Part shown: piece by piece, positions 27,357 to 36,250 of the stretch | How positions within the stretch are numbered: the stretch's first letter is position 1 | Layout: every line of letters begins with the position of its first letter | From: Lebetimonas sp. JH292 | Lineage (GTDB): Bacteria > Campylobacterota > Campylobacteria > Campylobacterales > Nautiliaceae | NCBI RefSeq assembly: GCF_000523275.1 | Contig: NZ_ATHQ01000001.1 | Span: forward strand, 831,080 to 895,079 | Length of the DNA: 64,000 nt | Direction of reading: 5' to 3' | Position numbers and translations under genes: made by a program | Notes under the pieces: model-generated | Told to the model about the DNA's origin: nothing | Database searches by the model: none | The model's input: only the letters and a program-made list of their open reading frames with translations

Positions 27357-28443
27357 TGATAGTTTTGGGTTCAACTGGGAGTATCGGCGTAAATACATTA
27401 AAAGTTGCCGAAAGATTTAATATTCCTGTTGAAATGCTGGTTGCAGGAAATAATTATAAACTTTTAAACAAACAGATTAAAAAATTTAAGCCTAAATATG
27501 TGGTTGTAAAAGATAAAAAGACGGCTGAAAAAGTAGATTTTAAAAATATTTTATACGGTGAAAATGCCATTTTGGATATGCTTGAAAAATGTAAAAGTAA
27601 TTTGGTTGTAAACGCTATTGTTGGTGAATCCGGGCTTAAGCCCACTTTAAAAGCGGGGGAGTTAAATAAAAAAATTGCTTTAGCCAATAAAGAATCGCTT
27701 GTAATTGCCGGTAAATTTATAGACATAAATAAGATAACACCTATTGACAGTGAACATTTCGGGATTTGGTATTTATTGAATGGAAAGTGTAAAGTGAAAA
27801 ATTTAGGAAATTATATATTACGGCAAGCGGTGGTGCACTAAGGGATTGGCCGGTAGAGAAAATAAAAGAAGCAAAACTTAAAGATGTGTTAAAACATCCA
27901 AACTGGTCTATGGGTGTTAAAATTACTATTGATTCTGCCACAATGGTAAACAAACTTTTTGAACTTCTTGAAGCCAAATGGCTTTTTAATACCTGTAATA
28001 TTGACGCTTTTATAGAAACAAAATCTGTTATTCATGCATTGGTGGAATGGATGGATGGAAGTACAACCGCCCATATTTCAAAAACAGATATGAAGCTTCC
28101 CATCTCTTTTGCCATCTTAAATGAGGTAAAAGAAGAAATTTTAAAGCATGTAAATTTGTTGGATGCCGGAAATTTGGAATTTAGAAAAATAGATGCCGGC
28201 CGTTATCCTGTCTGGGAAATTAAAGAAATTTTGCTGAATAATTCAGATTTGGGAATCGTTATAAATACGGCAAACGAATTTGCAATAGATAGATTTTTAA
28301 GAGAAGAGATAGGCTTTTTGGGTATCAGTAAAATTATTTTAAAAGCAATTGAAAAATTTGAAAATATAAAAACAAATAATATTGATGAAATATTTGAAAT
28401 TAAAAAAGAGGTAAAAAAGTGGTGTGAGAGTAATTCTTTTTGA
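27356..28443 (+). CDS. dxr: 1-deoxy-D-xylulose 5-phosphate reductoisomerase, in two frames
   Basis: Second step of the MEP isoprenoid pathway. Frame 1 (27356-27841) has LGSTGSIGVNTL, the NKESLVIAG motif and PIDSEHFGIWYLL. Then a GAAAGTGTAAAGTG repeat leads into NLGNYILRQAVVH and a stop. The -1 frame picks up exactly with RKLYITASGGALRDWP and runs through HPNWSMGVKITIDSATMVNK to 28443. Together they give about 362 residues, the usual length. The frames meet at A AAT TTA (27799-27805), a canonical -1 slippery heptamer in the right phase. MEP enzymes are normally essential, so either the shift is made good in vivo or a base is missing from the A5 run. Confidence 0.85.
27781..27803 (+). repeat. 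Heptad repeat inserted inside dxr
   Basis: GAAAGTG, TAAAGTG, AAAAATT: three 7-base units between the conserved HFGIWYLL and KLYITASGG segments, flanked by GGAAA on both sides. It creates the in-frame codons GKCKVK and changes the reading frame. The same AAAGTGTAAAGTGAAAA core occurs in mqnD at 59283-59298. Confidence 0.78.
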
Positions 28444-29050
28444 TTTGGACGGGACGCTTATAAATTCAACAGAGGCCATTTTGGAAGGATTTAAGGTTAC
28501 TTTTGAAAAATACAACAAGCCTTATCCGGGGGATGAAAATGTAAAAAAACTTATAGGCCTTCCGCTTGAGATTATGTTTTTTAAACTCGGAATAGATGTA
28601 AATGTGGAGGAATATGTAAATACATATAAAATGCATTACAGAAAAATTTCTACTAAAAAAACAAAACTTTTACCGTTTACAAAAGAAGCTCTAAACAAGG
28701 CAAAAGAATTTGCAAGACTTGGAATTGTAACTACAAAAACTGCAAAATATTCAAAAGAACTGCTGGATTATTTTAATCTTACAAAATTTTTTGAAGTATT
28801 AATCGGAAGAGAGGATGTAATTAATCCAAAACCTCATCCGGAACCCATATTAAAAGCACTTTATTTAATGAATGTCCATAAAGAAAACGCTTGGATGATA
28901 GGCGATACCTGTATGGATATTTTAAGCGCCAAAGAAGCCGGGATTAAAGCTGTTGCTGTAAAATGGGAATATGAAGAAAATTTGAAAAACTGCGCCGAAA
29001 TTATAAAAGAAAATGTTTTGGAAGCTGTGGAATTTATAGAAAAATTTTAA
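28424..29050 (+). CDS. gph: HAD-family phosphatase, phosphoglycolate phosphatase-like
   Basis: 208 residues. HAD motifs: LFDLDGTLINS, IVTTKT, KPHPEP, and MIGDTCMDILSAKEAG. The cap domain and length suit phosphoglycolate phosphatase or a related sugar phosphatase. GTG start lies 20 bases inside the end of dxr. Its 3' end meets the converging trkH gene by four bases. Confidence 0.85.
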   Translation: MRVILFDLDGTLINSTEAILEGFKVTFEKYNKPYPGDENVKKLIGLPLEIMFFKLGIDVNVEEYVNTYKMHYRKISTKKTKLLPFTKEALNKAKEFARLGIVTTKTAKYSKELLDYFNLTKFFEVLIGREDVINPKPHPEPILKALYLMNVHKENAWMIGDTCMDILSAKEAGIKAVAVKWEYEENLKNCAEIIKENVLEAVEFIEKF

Positions 29051-30501
29051 AATTTTTTCCAAAATTCTCTGCTTAGAAGCATTAAAACAGTAAAAAATTC
29101 CAATCTTCCTATAATCATGCCTATTGCCAAAATAAATTTTTGAGGCTGTGTAAAAAACGCAAAATTATCCGCCGGCCCCACATGTCCGAACCCGGGGCCT
29201 ATATTACCGACACATGCTATCGTGGCGCTTAAAGAAGTCATTGTGTCATATCCGTTTGCAAATAAATATAAAGTAATTACCGCTACCGTAAGAATATATA
29301 AAAATATAAATGCACTGACGTTGTTTACTGTGTTACAGGAGAGTTTGTTATTGTCTATTTTTACAGAGCATACAACATTTGGATGAAGTATTTTTCTTAT
29401 TTGATATTTTAAGTTTTTAAACATAACAACAAATCGTATTGTTTTAATGCCCCCGGCGGTTGAGCCCGTGTTTCCCCCGATTAACATTGCAAGAAACACA
29501 ATTGCTATTGCCGTCTGCCCCCATGTGGAATAATCCAGTGTTGCAAAACCTGTGGTTGTAAGAATGGATGAAATGGTAAAAAAAGAATGGGTAAGGGAGA
29601 AGAAAAATGAATCGTGTGATGTGAAATAATGAACCAATGTTAATACTGTTGCCAATACAAAAAATATCAGCGTATACCACATTACCTCTTCGGATTTATA
29701 ACCTGAAAAATCTTTATTAAGCAGTTTTATATGGGCTAAAAAGTTCATTCCGGAAAAAAACATAAAAAATGTCGTAGTCCACAAAATAAAATAATTGTTG
29801 TCCCAATATCCCAAAGATGCATTTTTGGTTGAAAATCCGCCTGTTGAAAGCGTGGCGAATGCGTGGTTTATGGCATCAAAAAAACTCATTCCCTCTATTT
29901 TAAGTAAAATCATATCAAGCAGTGTTAAAAGCGCGTAAACGCCCCATAATTTTAAAGCGGTGTGTTTTAGCTTTGGTGTAATTTTTTCTGCCGTTATGCC
30001 GGTGGATTCGGATTGAAAAAGAGTAAGTGAACCGGTAGGATTTATAAAAGAAAGCAGTCCGACGCCCAAAACAATAATACCCATACCGCCTATCCAATGC
30101 ATAGTGCTTCTTAACATTAATATATATTTTGGCAATGCCTCTATATTTGAATATATTGTGGCCCCTGTTGTTGTAAAACCGCTTATTGCCTCAAAAAATC
30201 CGTCTATAAAACTGACGTGTGTCCCAATCATTAACGGTATTGCCCCCAGGATGCCAAGCATTAGCCAAACTAAATTTACACTTAATATTGCTTCTTTGAT
30301 TTTCATCTTCATTTTATGATTTCTTAAGAAATATAAAATAGCTCCGAAAATTACAAAAGATAAAAATAAAAAAATTAAAAATTTTTTATTATGCTCATGA
30401 TATATAAAACCTGTAATCAATGGTATTAAAAAAAATACGATGACTATCATTCCTACAAGAGAGAGGAATTTGAGAATATTTTTTAAAGAGTTTCTATCCA
30501 T
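29047..30501 (-). CDS. trkH: Potassium uptake protein TrkH
   Basis: 484-residue K+ channel subunit with four P-loop repeats; filter-like segments TTGATIYS, TLSTGGFST, TTTGFAT-like (ILTTTGFATLD) and CVGNIGPGFG are visible, along with the conserved MIIGRLEFFTVL end. Works with the cytosolic gating protein TrkA, whose gene directly precedes it and overlaps by 19 bases. Confidence 0.95.
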   Translation of the reverse strand: MDRNSLKNILKFLSLVGMIVIVFFLIPLITGFIYHEHNKKFLIFLFLSFVIFGAILYFLRNHKMKMKIKEAILSVNLVWLMLGILGAIPLMIGTHVSFIDGFFEAISGFTTTGATIYSNIEALPKYILMLRSTMHWIGGMGIIVLGVGLLSFINPTGSLTLFQSESTGITAEKITPKLKHTALKLWGVYALLTLLDMILLKIEGMSFFDAINHAFATLSTGGFSTKNASLGYWDNNYFILWTTTFFMFFSGMNFLAHIKLLNKDFSGYKSEEVMWYTLIFFVLATVLTLVHYFTSHDSFFFSLTHSFFTISSILTTTGFATLDYSTWGQTAIAIVFLAMLIGGNTGSTAGGIKTIRFVVMFKNLKYQIRKILHPNVVCSVKIDNNKLSCNTVNNVSAFIFLYILTVAVITLYLFANGYDTMTSLSATIACVGNIGPGFGHVGPADNFAFFTQPQKFILAIGMIIGRLEFFTVLMLLSREFWKKF

Positions 30502-31769
30502 TTTTTGTTTCCTGAAAAATTAAATTCCATTACAATATCGCCTGATTTTATTTCAAAACTATCTTTTAATATATAAATTTTCTCTTCTCTTATTATTAAA
30601 ATTTTTGCTTTTTCTTTAGGGGGTGTAATAATTTTTTCGTTATAAATCTGTTTAATGAAAATTTTTCCTTTTGCACCCAGGAAAAATCTTTCATAAACCA
30701 GCAGCCTTGAATCTATTTCTTCCAAAATAGCATAAAAGGCAGCTATTTTAGGCCCTCTTATGGTTGAGAGCCTGAGAGAGTGCATTAATGAGTAATAATT
30801 TAAATTATTATTTATGGTTATTATTTTTTTAATTCCGAGTTTTCTTGCCTGAAGGGATTTTATAATATTTGATTCGTCTTTCACGGAAGCCGTTATGGCA
30901 ATATCGCTGTATTGAACCCCTTCGTTTAAAAGCATTTCCTCATCTTCGTAAGATGAATTTATTATACTAACTTTTTCTCCCAAAATTTCAGAGGCTTTTA
31001 GGGCCAGTTCTTCGTCTTTTTCCAAGATTTTTATATTCATTTCAAAATTTGAAAGTATTTTCGCTATTTCTATTCCCAGTTCATTTGCCCCGTATATTAA
31101 TGTATTTTGAATATTTTCAGGAGAAACGGTGTCAATTAAATTTAAGTATTTTTTAATTTTTTCTTTATTTCCGAAGACATATAATAAATCATTTTCCTGA
31201 ATTTCATCATTTTCGTCTAAAAAAATAAATTCATTATTTCTTTCTGCGCCTATTATTTTAACGTTATCCTCTCCTATTTCACTGATTTTTGTTATTTGAG
31301 GGTTCTTTACGCTAACAGAAATAAGTACGCATTGGCTGAACGGAAATTCTTTTATATTGTTTGCTTTTGGAAATTCAAGCAGTTTTGCAACCGCCGCGGC
31401 TGAAAGTTTATAAGGGAAAACCACCCTGTTTATATCAAGTTTTTTTTGAAAATTTGTTGCAATATAAGAAGTGTTTGTAAGTCTTACAATAATGTTTTCT
31501 GTTTCTAAGATATCTGTGACCACTATTGTTGAAATTAAGTTTATTTCATCATTGTTTGTTACGGCTATATAAAAATCCATTTTGTCTTCTATATGTAAAA
31601 AAGTGTTTGCTTCTCTCATGTCTCCCTGAATGGTCATAACGTCAATAGACTCTTTTATTGAATTGAGAGCTTTTTCGTTTTTATCAACTATAATTATATT
31701 ATGGTTTGTTGAAAGTATTTTTGCTAAATTGTAGCCGACTTTTCCCGCTCCGGCAATTAAAATATTCAT
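30483..31769 (-). CDS. trkA: Trk potassium channel regulator TrkA
   Basis: 428 residues, two tandem RCK units. The first Rossmann fold (NILIAGAGKVGYNLAKIL) is canonical and should bind NAD(H); the second (TLIYGANELGIEIAKIL) is less standard. First gene of the trkA-trkH operon, divergent from the por operon across a 177-base AT-rich promoter gap. Confidence 0.94.
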   Translation of the reverse strand: MNILIAGAGKVGYNLAKILSTNHNIIIVDKNEKALNSIKESIDVMTIQGDMREANTFLHIEDKMDFYIAVTNNDEINLISTIVVTDILETENIIVRLTNTSYIATNFQKKLDINRVVFPYKLSAAAVAKLLEFPKANNIKEFPFSQCVLISVSVKNPQITKISEIGEDNVKIIGAERNNEFIFLDENDEIQENDLLYVFGNKEKIKKYLNLIDTVSPENIQNTLIYGANELGIEIAKILSNFEMNIKILEKDEELALKASEILGEKVSIINSSYEDEEMLLNEGVQYSDIAITASVKDESNIIKSLQARKLGIKKIITINNNLNYYSLMHSLRLSTIRGPKIAAFYAILEEIDSRLLVYERFFLGAKGKIFIKQIYNEKIITPPKEKAKILIIREEKIYILKDSFEIKSGDIVMEFNFSGNKKWIETL

Positions 31770-31946
31770 ACTTTTCCTTGATATGAGGTTTCTAAAAATT
31801 TATTATACAATAAATTATTACAAAAAGTAACATAATTGTAAATTTGCTAAATGTTTAAATTTTATTACGTAAAAAAAAATAGATTTTATGCTATATTAAG
31901 AATACTTTAAGAAAAATTGTATAAAATACAAACAAAAAGGATAACA

Positions 31947-32504
31947 ATGCTACAAATCAGATGGCACTCACGTGCGGGACAAGGTGCGGTAACGGGAGCA
32001 AAGGCTCTTGCGGATGTGATGGCAAGAACAGGTAAATATGTTCAGGCTTATTCTGTTTACGGTGCGGAAAAAAGAGGGGCACCTATGAGCGCATATGATA
32101 AAATTTCAGACACACCTATTTTAGACCATTCAAAAATGATTGTTCCTGATTATGTTTTGGTGATAGACCCGTCTTTGGCCTTTCAAAAAGAAATTGTGGA
32201 AAACACAAAAGATGATACTGTTTTTATTGTTACTACCCATATGGATAAAGATGATTTATTAAATATTGCAAAACATCTTCAGGGTAAAAAAGTTTATACA
32301 GTGGACGCAATTAAAATTTCACAAGAAGAGATAGGAAGAGCAATTCCAAATACACCTATGCTCGGTGCTTTTATTAAAATCAGCGGTATTATCGGGTTTG
32401 AAGATTTTTTAAGTTCAATGAAAGATATTCTTTCTAAATTCCCTCAAAAAATAATAGACGGCAACTTAAAGGCTATGAAAAGAGCCGCCGAAGAAGTAAA
32501 ATAA
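31947..32504 (+). CDS. porC: Pyruvate:ferredoxin oxidoreductase, gamma subunit
   Basis: 185 residues: IRWHSRAGQGAVTGAKALADV at the start, EKRGAPMSAYDKIS, and IPNTPMLGAF near the end are typical of the gamma subunit. The enzyme reversibly links pyruvate, CoA and reduced ferredoxin; in reductive-TCA autotrophs it fixes CO2 onto acetyl-CoA. Start ATG 31947 follows AAAAAGGA. First of porC-porD-porA-porB. Confidence 0.94.
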   Translation: MLQIRWHSRAGQGAVTGAKALADVMARTGKYVQAYSVYGAEKRGAPMSAYDKISDTPILDHSKMIVPDYVLVIDPSLAFQKEIVENTKDDTVFIVTTHMDKDDLLNIAKHLQGKKVYTVDAIKISQEEIGRAIPNTPMLGAFIKISGIIGFEDFLSSMKDILSKFPQKIIDGNLKAMKRAAEEVK

Positions 32505-32513
32505 GGAGAAATT

Positions 32514-32912
32514 ATGGCAACACCAAAAGAAATGATGACTACCTGGGATAAGATTCAGCCTGGGGCTGTTTTACCTAGTTTTGAAGATCCGCAAAAGAAA
32601 ATAAGAAGTAAATTTAATTCATATAATTATAAAGTGGCTGACTGGAGGGTTGAAAAACCGGTATTTAACAGAAATTTATGTATAGATTGTGATTTTTGCT
32701 GGGTAAGCTGCCCGGACAGCTGCTTTCAGGTAGAAGAAGTGGTTAGTAAAAGAGGGAAAAAACAGGCTAAAATTGTTGGAATTAATTATAATTTATGCAA
32801 AGGATGCGGAGTTTGTGTGGATGTGTGTCCCACTCCTATAAAATCTCTTTTAATGTTTCCTGAATTTACGGATAATGACGAAGCTCTTCAAGAGTGGCCT
32901 AAAAAAGATTAA
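32514..32912 (+). CDS. porD: Pyruvate:ferredoxin oxidoreductase, delta (ferredoxin-like) subunit
   Basis: 132 residues with two [4Fe-4S] motifs, CIDCDFCWVSCP and CKGCGVCVDVCP, carrying electrons between the TPP site and external ferredoxin. Nine bases after porC with AAGGAG ahead of the ATG. Confidence 0.94.
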   Translation: MATPKEMMTTWDKIQPGAVLPSFEDPQKKIRSKFNSYNYKVADWRVEKPVFNRNLCIDCDFCWVSCPDSCFQVEEVVSKRGKKQAKIVGINYNLCKGCGVCVDVCPTPIKSLLMFPEFTDNDEALQEWPKKD

Positions 32913-32922
32913 AGGAATAATT

Positions 32923-34140
32923 ATGGCAGAAAAATATGAATTAAAATCAAAAGAAGTATGGGATGGAAATACTGCTGCAAGCCATGCCCTAAGACAGGCT
33001 CAGGTCGATGTTGTAGCAGCCTATCCGATTACCCCTTCAACTCCGATTGTTCAAAATTACGGAAGTTTTTTGGCAGACGGATATGTAGACGGTGAATTTG
33101 TAAAAGTTGAAAGTGAGCATTCGGCAATGAGTGCATGTGTTGGTGCCGCGGCTGCCGGTGGAAGAGTTGCTACTGCTACTTCAAGCCAGGGTTATGCTTT
33201 AATGACAGAAGTATTATACCAGGCAAGCGGTATGAGACTTCCTATTGTTATGACGGTTGTAAATAGAGCCCTTGCATCTCCTCTTAATATTCATGGTGAC
33301 CACGGGGATTTGTATTTAGGTAGAGATGCCGGCTGGATTCATCTGATTGCCAATAATCCTCAGGAAGCCTATGATATGACTTTATGCGCTTTTAAAATAG
33401 CTGAAGATAAAAGAGTGAGACTTCCTGTTACAACAAATCAGGACGGATTTTTGGTTTCACATACCGCTCAGGTGGTTGAACCGCTTCAAGACGAAGTTGC
33501 TTATAATTTTATAGGTGATTATGTTTGTGTAAATCCAATGCTTGATACAAAAAATCCTGTAACACACGGTGCACAGACGGAAGAAGAGTGGCATTTTGAA
33601 TTTAAAGCCTCTCAACATAAAGCATTAATGGAATCACCTGCTGTAATTGATGAAGTATTTGCAGAATTTGAAAAATTAACAGGAAGAAAATACCAAAGAG
33701 TTGAAAGTTATAAAATTGAAGATGCGGAAGTGGCGCTTGTAGTTATGGGAAGCGCTTATGAAACAGCAGTGGTTGCTGTGGACATGGCCAGGGAAGAGGG
33801 CATTAAAGCGGGACTTGTTATGCCAAGAACCTTCAGACCATTTCCTTATAATGAAATTGCCCAAAAATTAAAAAATGTAAAAGCTGTTGCTGCACTTGAT
33901 AGAAACTGTCCTATGGGAGCGATGGGGGCTTTGTTTAATGAAGTGGCCGGTGCGCTCAATGCAAACGGAGTAAATGCAGTTATGACCAATTATATTTACG
34001 GTCTTGGCGGAAGAGATACTACTGCTCAGCATATTTTAGAAGTAATTAGAGAAACTGATAAAAACGCAAAAGCTGGAAAAAGAGTTACAGACTTACAAGG
34101 TTTCATTAACCTTAGAGGTCCTAAGCTTAGTTTTAATTAA
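32923..34140 (+). CDS. porA: Pyruvate:ferredoxin oxidoreductase, alpha subunit
   Basis: 405 residues. AAYPITPSTPIVQNYG at the start, VKVESEHSAMSACVGAAAAG, RTFRPFPYNEI and the LDRNCPMG segment are conserved in the alpha subunit. I use ATG 32923 after AAAGGAA; the extra 16 codons upstream overlap porD. Third gene of the operon. Confidence 0.95.
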   Translation: MAEKYELKSKEVWDGNTAASHALRQAQVDVVAAYPITPSTPIVQNYGSFLADGYVDGEFVKVESEHSAMSACVGAAAAGGRVATATSSQGYALMTEVLYQASGMRLPIVMTVVNRALASPLNIHGDHGDLYLGRDAGWIHLIANNPQEAYDMTLCAFKIAEDKRVRLPVTTNQDGFLVSHTAQVVEPLQDEVAYNFIGDYVCVNPMLDTKNPVTHGAQTEEEWHFEFKASQHKALMESPAVIDEVFAEFEKLTGRKYQRVESYKIEDAEVALVVMGSAYETAVVAVDMAREEGIKAGLVMPRTFRPFPYNEIAQKLKNVKAVAALDRNCPMGAMGALFNEVAGALNANGVNAVMTNYIYGLGGRDTTAQHILEVIRETDKNAKAGKRVTDLQGFINLRGPKLSFN

Positions 34141-34149
34141 GGAGTTTTT

Positions 34150-34653
34150 ATGAAAAATATTGGTAATTTAAAAGAGTTTGCTTGTACTCCTGACAGATTT
34201 CAAGGCGGGCACAGATTATGTCCCGGATGTGCCCACAGTATGATAGTGAGAGAAGTGGTTAATGCGACTGATGATGATTTGGTTGTTTCAACCGCCACAG
34301 GATGTCTTGAAGTGTGCAGTGCGATTTATCCGTATACATCATGGGATGTTTCCTGGCTTCATATTGGTTTTGAAAATGCGGCTGCCGGAATAAGCGGGGC
34401 AGAAGCTATGTATAAAGCTCTCAGCAAAAAAAACAGAGTATATAATCCTGACAGAAACGTAAAATTTGTTGCTTTTGGAGGAGACGGCGGGACATATGAT
34501 ATAGGATTTCAGTCATTAAGCGGTGCTACTGAGAGAGGCCATGATTTCCTTTATGTATGTTTGGATAATGAAAATTATGCAAACACAGGTGGACAGAGAA
34601 GTTCATCCACTCCGCTCGGGGCACATACTTCAACAACCCCTAAAGGGATTTAA
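34150..34653 (+). CDS. porB: Pyruvate:ferredoxin oxidoreductase, beta subunit, N-terminal part
   Basis: 167 residues with the TPP-binding half of the beta subunit: GHRLCPGCAHS, ATGCLEVCSAIYPYTSW, FGGDGGTYDIGFQSLSGATERGHDFLYVCLDNENYANTGG. The frame stops at TAA 34651 after TSTTPKGI, in a loop where other beta subunits have about a dozen more residues before the next strand. The rest of the protein is in the next gene. Separate subunit or broken gene: not decidable here. Confidence 0.85.
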   Translation: MKNIGNLKEFACTPDRFQGGHRLCPGCAHSMIVREVVNATDDDLVVSTATGCLEVCSAIYPYTSWDVSWLHIGFENAAAGISGAEAMYKALSKKNRVYNPDRNVKFVAFGGDGGTYDIGFQSLSGATERGHDFLYVCLDNENYANTGGQRSSSTPLGAHTSTTPKGI

Positions 34654-34655
34654 CA

Positions 34656-35069
34656 ATGATAATGGCCGCACACGGCTGTCCTTATGTTGCAACTGCTGTT
34701 CCCGGAAGCAAACATTGGAAAGATTTGGCTAACAAAGCCGCCAAAGCCCTTGCTACTGTGGGGCCTACATTTATAAATGCGCTTAGCCCATGTACGACTG
34801 AATGGAAATTTAAACCAGAAGACACGGTGGAAATTGCAGATTTGGCTGTTGAAACCTGTGCTTTTCCTTTGTATGAAATTGAAGATGGATACAGGTTAAA
34901 AATTACTTACAGACCAAAACAAAAACTTCCTGTTGAAGAATATTTGGGCAAACAGGGAAGATTCGCCCATCTATTCAAACCTGAAAACAGGTGGGTTATT
35001 GAAGAAATTCAAAAAAATGTAGATCACTATTGGGATTATTTACAAAGAAGAGAAGAATCCGGAGTTTAA
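34656..35069 (+). CDS. porB: Pyruvate:ferredoxin oxidoreductase, beta subunit, C-terminal part
   Basis: 137 residues from MIMAAHGCPYVATAVPGSKHW to the C-terminus. It has its own ATG two bases after the first part's stop and an AAAGGGA sequence eight bases ahead, so it could be translated by coupling as a separate chain. The same frame also reads RDLT just before the ATG, as expected in an unbroken beta subunit. A deletion between AAAGG direct repeats, of a length not divisible by three, would produce this layout. Confidence 0.82.
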   Translation: MIMAAHGCPYVATAVPGSKHWKDLANKAAKALATVGPTFINALSPCTTEWKFKPEDTVEIADLAVETCAFPLYEIEDGYRLKITYRPKQKLPVEEYLGKQGRFAHLFKPENRWVIEEIQKNVDHYWDYLQRREESGV

Positions 35070-35173
35070 GTTAAAAACAAAATTTTTTCTTTTTTCTTCT
35101 CTTTTTTTATAAAAAGTGACAGGCACAATGTATATATAAAAATGTTTTATTTAATATTTAATTTTTATTAAAA

Positions 35174-36106
35174 TCAAATCCATTTTTTTCTTTTAAGCCA
35201 GATATAAATCCCGACAGCAATGCTTATATTTATAATCCATGTGGCAAAATATCCGTATTTCCAGTTAAGTTCCGGCATATATTTAAAATTCATTCCGTAA
35301 TTTCCAACAATAAAAGTTAACGGTAAAAATATAAGTGATATGGCGGCAAGGCGTTGCATGGCTTTGTTCATACGGGTTGAGAGAATACCCATATGAAGGT
35401 TAAGGAGATAGCCGGTCCTATCAAGCAGGGTTTTTGATTCGTTGATTAAATATTTTAAATGTTCCGTTAGGTCTATAAATTCATATTTAAGCATATGCTT
35501 ATGAGTTTCATCGAGTTTATTGTGAATTTTATTTATAATGTCTCTTTCGTGAATGGAAACTTTTGTAATTCTGTTTAGAGTCCTTCTTGCATAATAAACG
35601 TCTTTTTGGAGTTCGTCTTCTTCAACTTCTTCATGAAAAATAGAATCTTCCAAATCTTCCAGTGTTTCGTCTATTACGTCAACCAATAAAATTGTGTTGT
35701 CTATCAAAATATCTATAGTAATATAAATTAAATATTCAAAAGAATTAGATTTTTTATATTTTTTTTCAAATTTTTTTGCAAGTTCCGTAACTATTTCTTT
35801 TTCCTGTGCTAAAATAAAAAGCTTATTTTTTGTTTTTATTATTACCACATTCGAATCATCGTAGAGTAAATTTTCTTCTTCATCGAATCTGATATATTTC
35901 ATAATTATAAGTTTAAATTTTTCTGTCTCTTCATAGGTTATTGACTGGTCTTCGTTTTGCATATCTTCGATAAAACTGTTGGGAAAATGGTTTTCTAAAA
36001 GCCAATTTAATATTTTTTCATTGTCAATGGTGGAAAAAATAATTTGTACATCGTTTGTTATGACAATATCATCCATTTTAAGGAGTTTTTCTGTGTAGAT
36101 ATACAT
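35174..36106 (-). CDS. corA: CorA-type Mg2+/Co2+ transporter
   Basis: 310 residues: cytosolic alpha/beta head, long stalk helices, and two C-terminal membrane helices with the signature YGMNF between them, ending in KRKKW. Forms a pentameric Mg2+ channel. The start ATG follows AAGGAGAGGCC, which lies in a stable hairpin (36107-36124). Unusual inverted repeats occur upstream. Confidence 0.92.
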   Translation of the reverse strand: MYIYTEKLLKMDDIVITNDVQIIFSTIDNEKILNWLLENHFPNSFIEDMQNEDQSITYEETEKFKLIIMKYIRFDEEENLLYDDSNVVIIKTKNKLFILAQEKEIVTELAKKFEKKYKKSNSFEYLIYITIDILIDNTILLVDVIDETLEDLEDSIFHEEVEEDELQKDVYYARRTLNRITKVSIHERDIINKIHNKLDETHKHMLKYEFIDLTEHLKYLINESKTLLDRTGYLLNLHMGILSTRMNKAMQRLAAISLIFLPLTFIVGNYGMNFKYMPELNWKYGYFATWIINISIAVGIYIWLKRKKWI

Positions 36107-36220
36107 GGCCTCTCCTTTGGGAGGCTGCAGATGGAATATAAATATAAACAGCGGAAAATGTAATGATTATATTCCATCTATAGCCTTTGTTTCATTTTGA
36201 AATGAACGGTTACATTTTCC
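36107..36220 (-). promoter_or_regulatory. Structured corA leader with interleaved inverted repeats
   Basis: Two perfect inverted repeats interlock. AGATGGAATATA 36129-36140 pairs with 36168-36179 (12 bp), and GGAAAATGTAA 36153-36163 pairs with 36210-36220 (11 bp). The order A-B-A'-B' means either a pseudoknot or two exclusive hairpins. A third hairpin (TTCATTT/AAATGAA) lies between, and the ribosome-binding site is inside GCCTC...GAGGC next to the start codon. It looks like a cis-acting RNA switch for the Mg2+ channel, but it is not a pattern I can name. Confidence 0.55.
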
Positions 36221-36250
36221 TTCTTTAACTGATATTATACCAATATTTTT

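Noticed and set aside
31770-31946. Hidden gene between trkA and porC
   Set aside because: Both strands are AT-rich with frequent stops; it fits a divergent promoter region with TATATT-like boxes.
34641-34656. Programmed frameshift in porB
   Set aside because: No slippery heptamer in phase (AAAGGG is out of register), and loop residues are missing, so deletion or a true split is more likely than slippage.
36107-36220. Known Mg2+ riboswitch (M-box) or fluoride/NiCo riboswitch
   Set aside because: The sequence lacks the consensus cores I remember for these classes; only the interleaved pairing is certain.
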